Source: Pseudomonadota bacterium
Lineage (GTDB): Bacteria; Pseudomonadota; Alphaproteobacteria; Rhodospirillales; Casp-alpha2
Length of the DNA: 5,799 nt
Assembly: GCA_027620395.1 (NCBI GenBank)
Contig: JAQBZY010000117.1
Span: forward strand, 1 to 5,799
Direction: 5' to 3'
The translations under genes were made by a program, and so were the position numbers. Positions 5,727 to 5,799 of this stretch are shown piece after piece (position 1 is the first letter of the stretch; every line of letters starts with the position of its first letter). The notes below the pieces were generated by a model, which was given only the letters and a program-made list of their open reading frames with translations, searched no databases and was not told where the DNA came from.

Positions 5727-5799
5727 ATGCTTCGCATTCGAAAAATCACCGATGCCCGCTCGGCGGCGAACCACGCCGCCGTTCAGAAAGTGCAGGCGA
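5727..5799 (+). CDS. Start of a fourth operon gene, truncated by the window edge (possible GNAT acetyltransferase)
   Basis: An ATG at 5727 follows the stop of ligase 2 after a single base, with GGGCGG (5715-5720) 6 nt upstream as a possible binding site. The frame stays open for 24 codons to the edge and begins MLRIRKITDARSAANH. A short basic beta strand followed by a helix fits the opening of a GNAT N-acetyltransferase, and I recall such a protein following similar aminomutase/ATP-grasp pairs, but 24 residues cannot prove it. Its position makes it part of the operon; an acetylation step would fit an amine-rich product. Confidence 0.5.
   Translation, partial: MLRIRKITDARSAANHAAVQKVQA

Noticed and set aside
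5009..5749. Minus-strand open frame (246 codons) opposite ATP-grasp ligase 2
   Set aside because: Antisense shadow typical of high-GC third-position coding; no domain seen.

Overview
The window reads as a piece of a GC-rich, probably alphaproteobacterial chromosome. This placement is an inference from the GC-biased codon use of the main genes and the style of the acyl-CoA dehydrogenase and ATP-grasp proteins; no rRNA or other marker is present. No tRNA, rRNA, CRISPR array or insertion sequence was seen.

Layout. (1) Positions 1-840 are clearly more AT-rich than the rest and look like an accessory patch. The first 312 bases hold no intact gene, only a possible frameshifted coding remnant. A small one-pass membrane protein of DUF4760-like appearance (minus strand, about 780-313) follows, with an unusually clear promoter and ribosome binding site. 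(2) Positions 1009-2163 (minus) encode an acyl-CoA dehydrogenase whose catalytic glutamate appears to sit at the isovaleryl-CoA/long-chain dehydrogenase location rather than the medium-chain location. (3) Positions 2164-2389 are a divergent intergenic region with several short palindromes. (4) From 2390 to the right edge runs a tight plus-strand operon: a lysine 2,3-aminomutase (KamA) family radical SAM/PLP enzyme, two different ATP-grasp ligases of the D-Ala-D-Ala ligase type, and the start of a fourth gene cut by the window edge. Gaps are 5 nt, an 8-nt overlap, and 1 nt.

How the genes may work together. The KamA-like enzyme keeps the cluster-binding cysteines, the PLP lysine and both aspartates that recognise the lysine side-chain amine in characterised lysine 2,3-aminomutase, so beta-lysine (or a close analogue) is a reasonable product. 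In the known beta-lysine osmolyte pathway the partner is the acetyltransferase AblB; in EF-P modification it is the LysRS-like EpmA. Neither follows immediately here. Instead two ATP-grasp carboxylate-amine ligases with different active-site signatures follow. The simplest inference is a small non-ribosomal peptide or peptide-like metabolite containing a beta-amino acid, made by two successive ligations and possibly modified by the truncated fourth product. This operon is the most interesting part of the window. The acyl-CoA dehydrogenase is divergently transcribed and need not be related.
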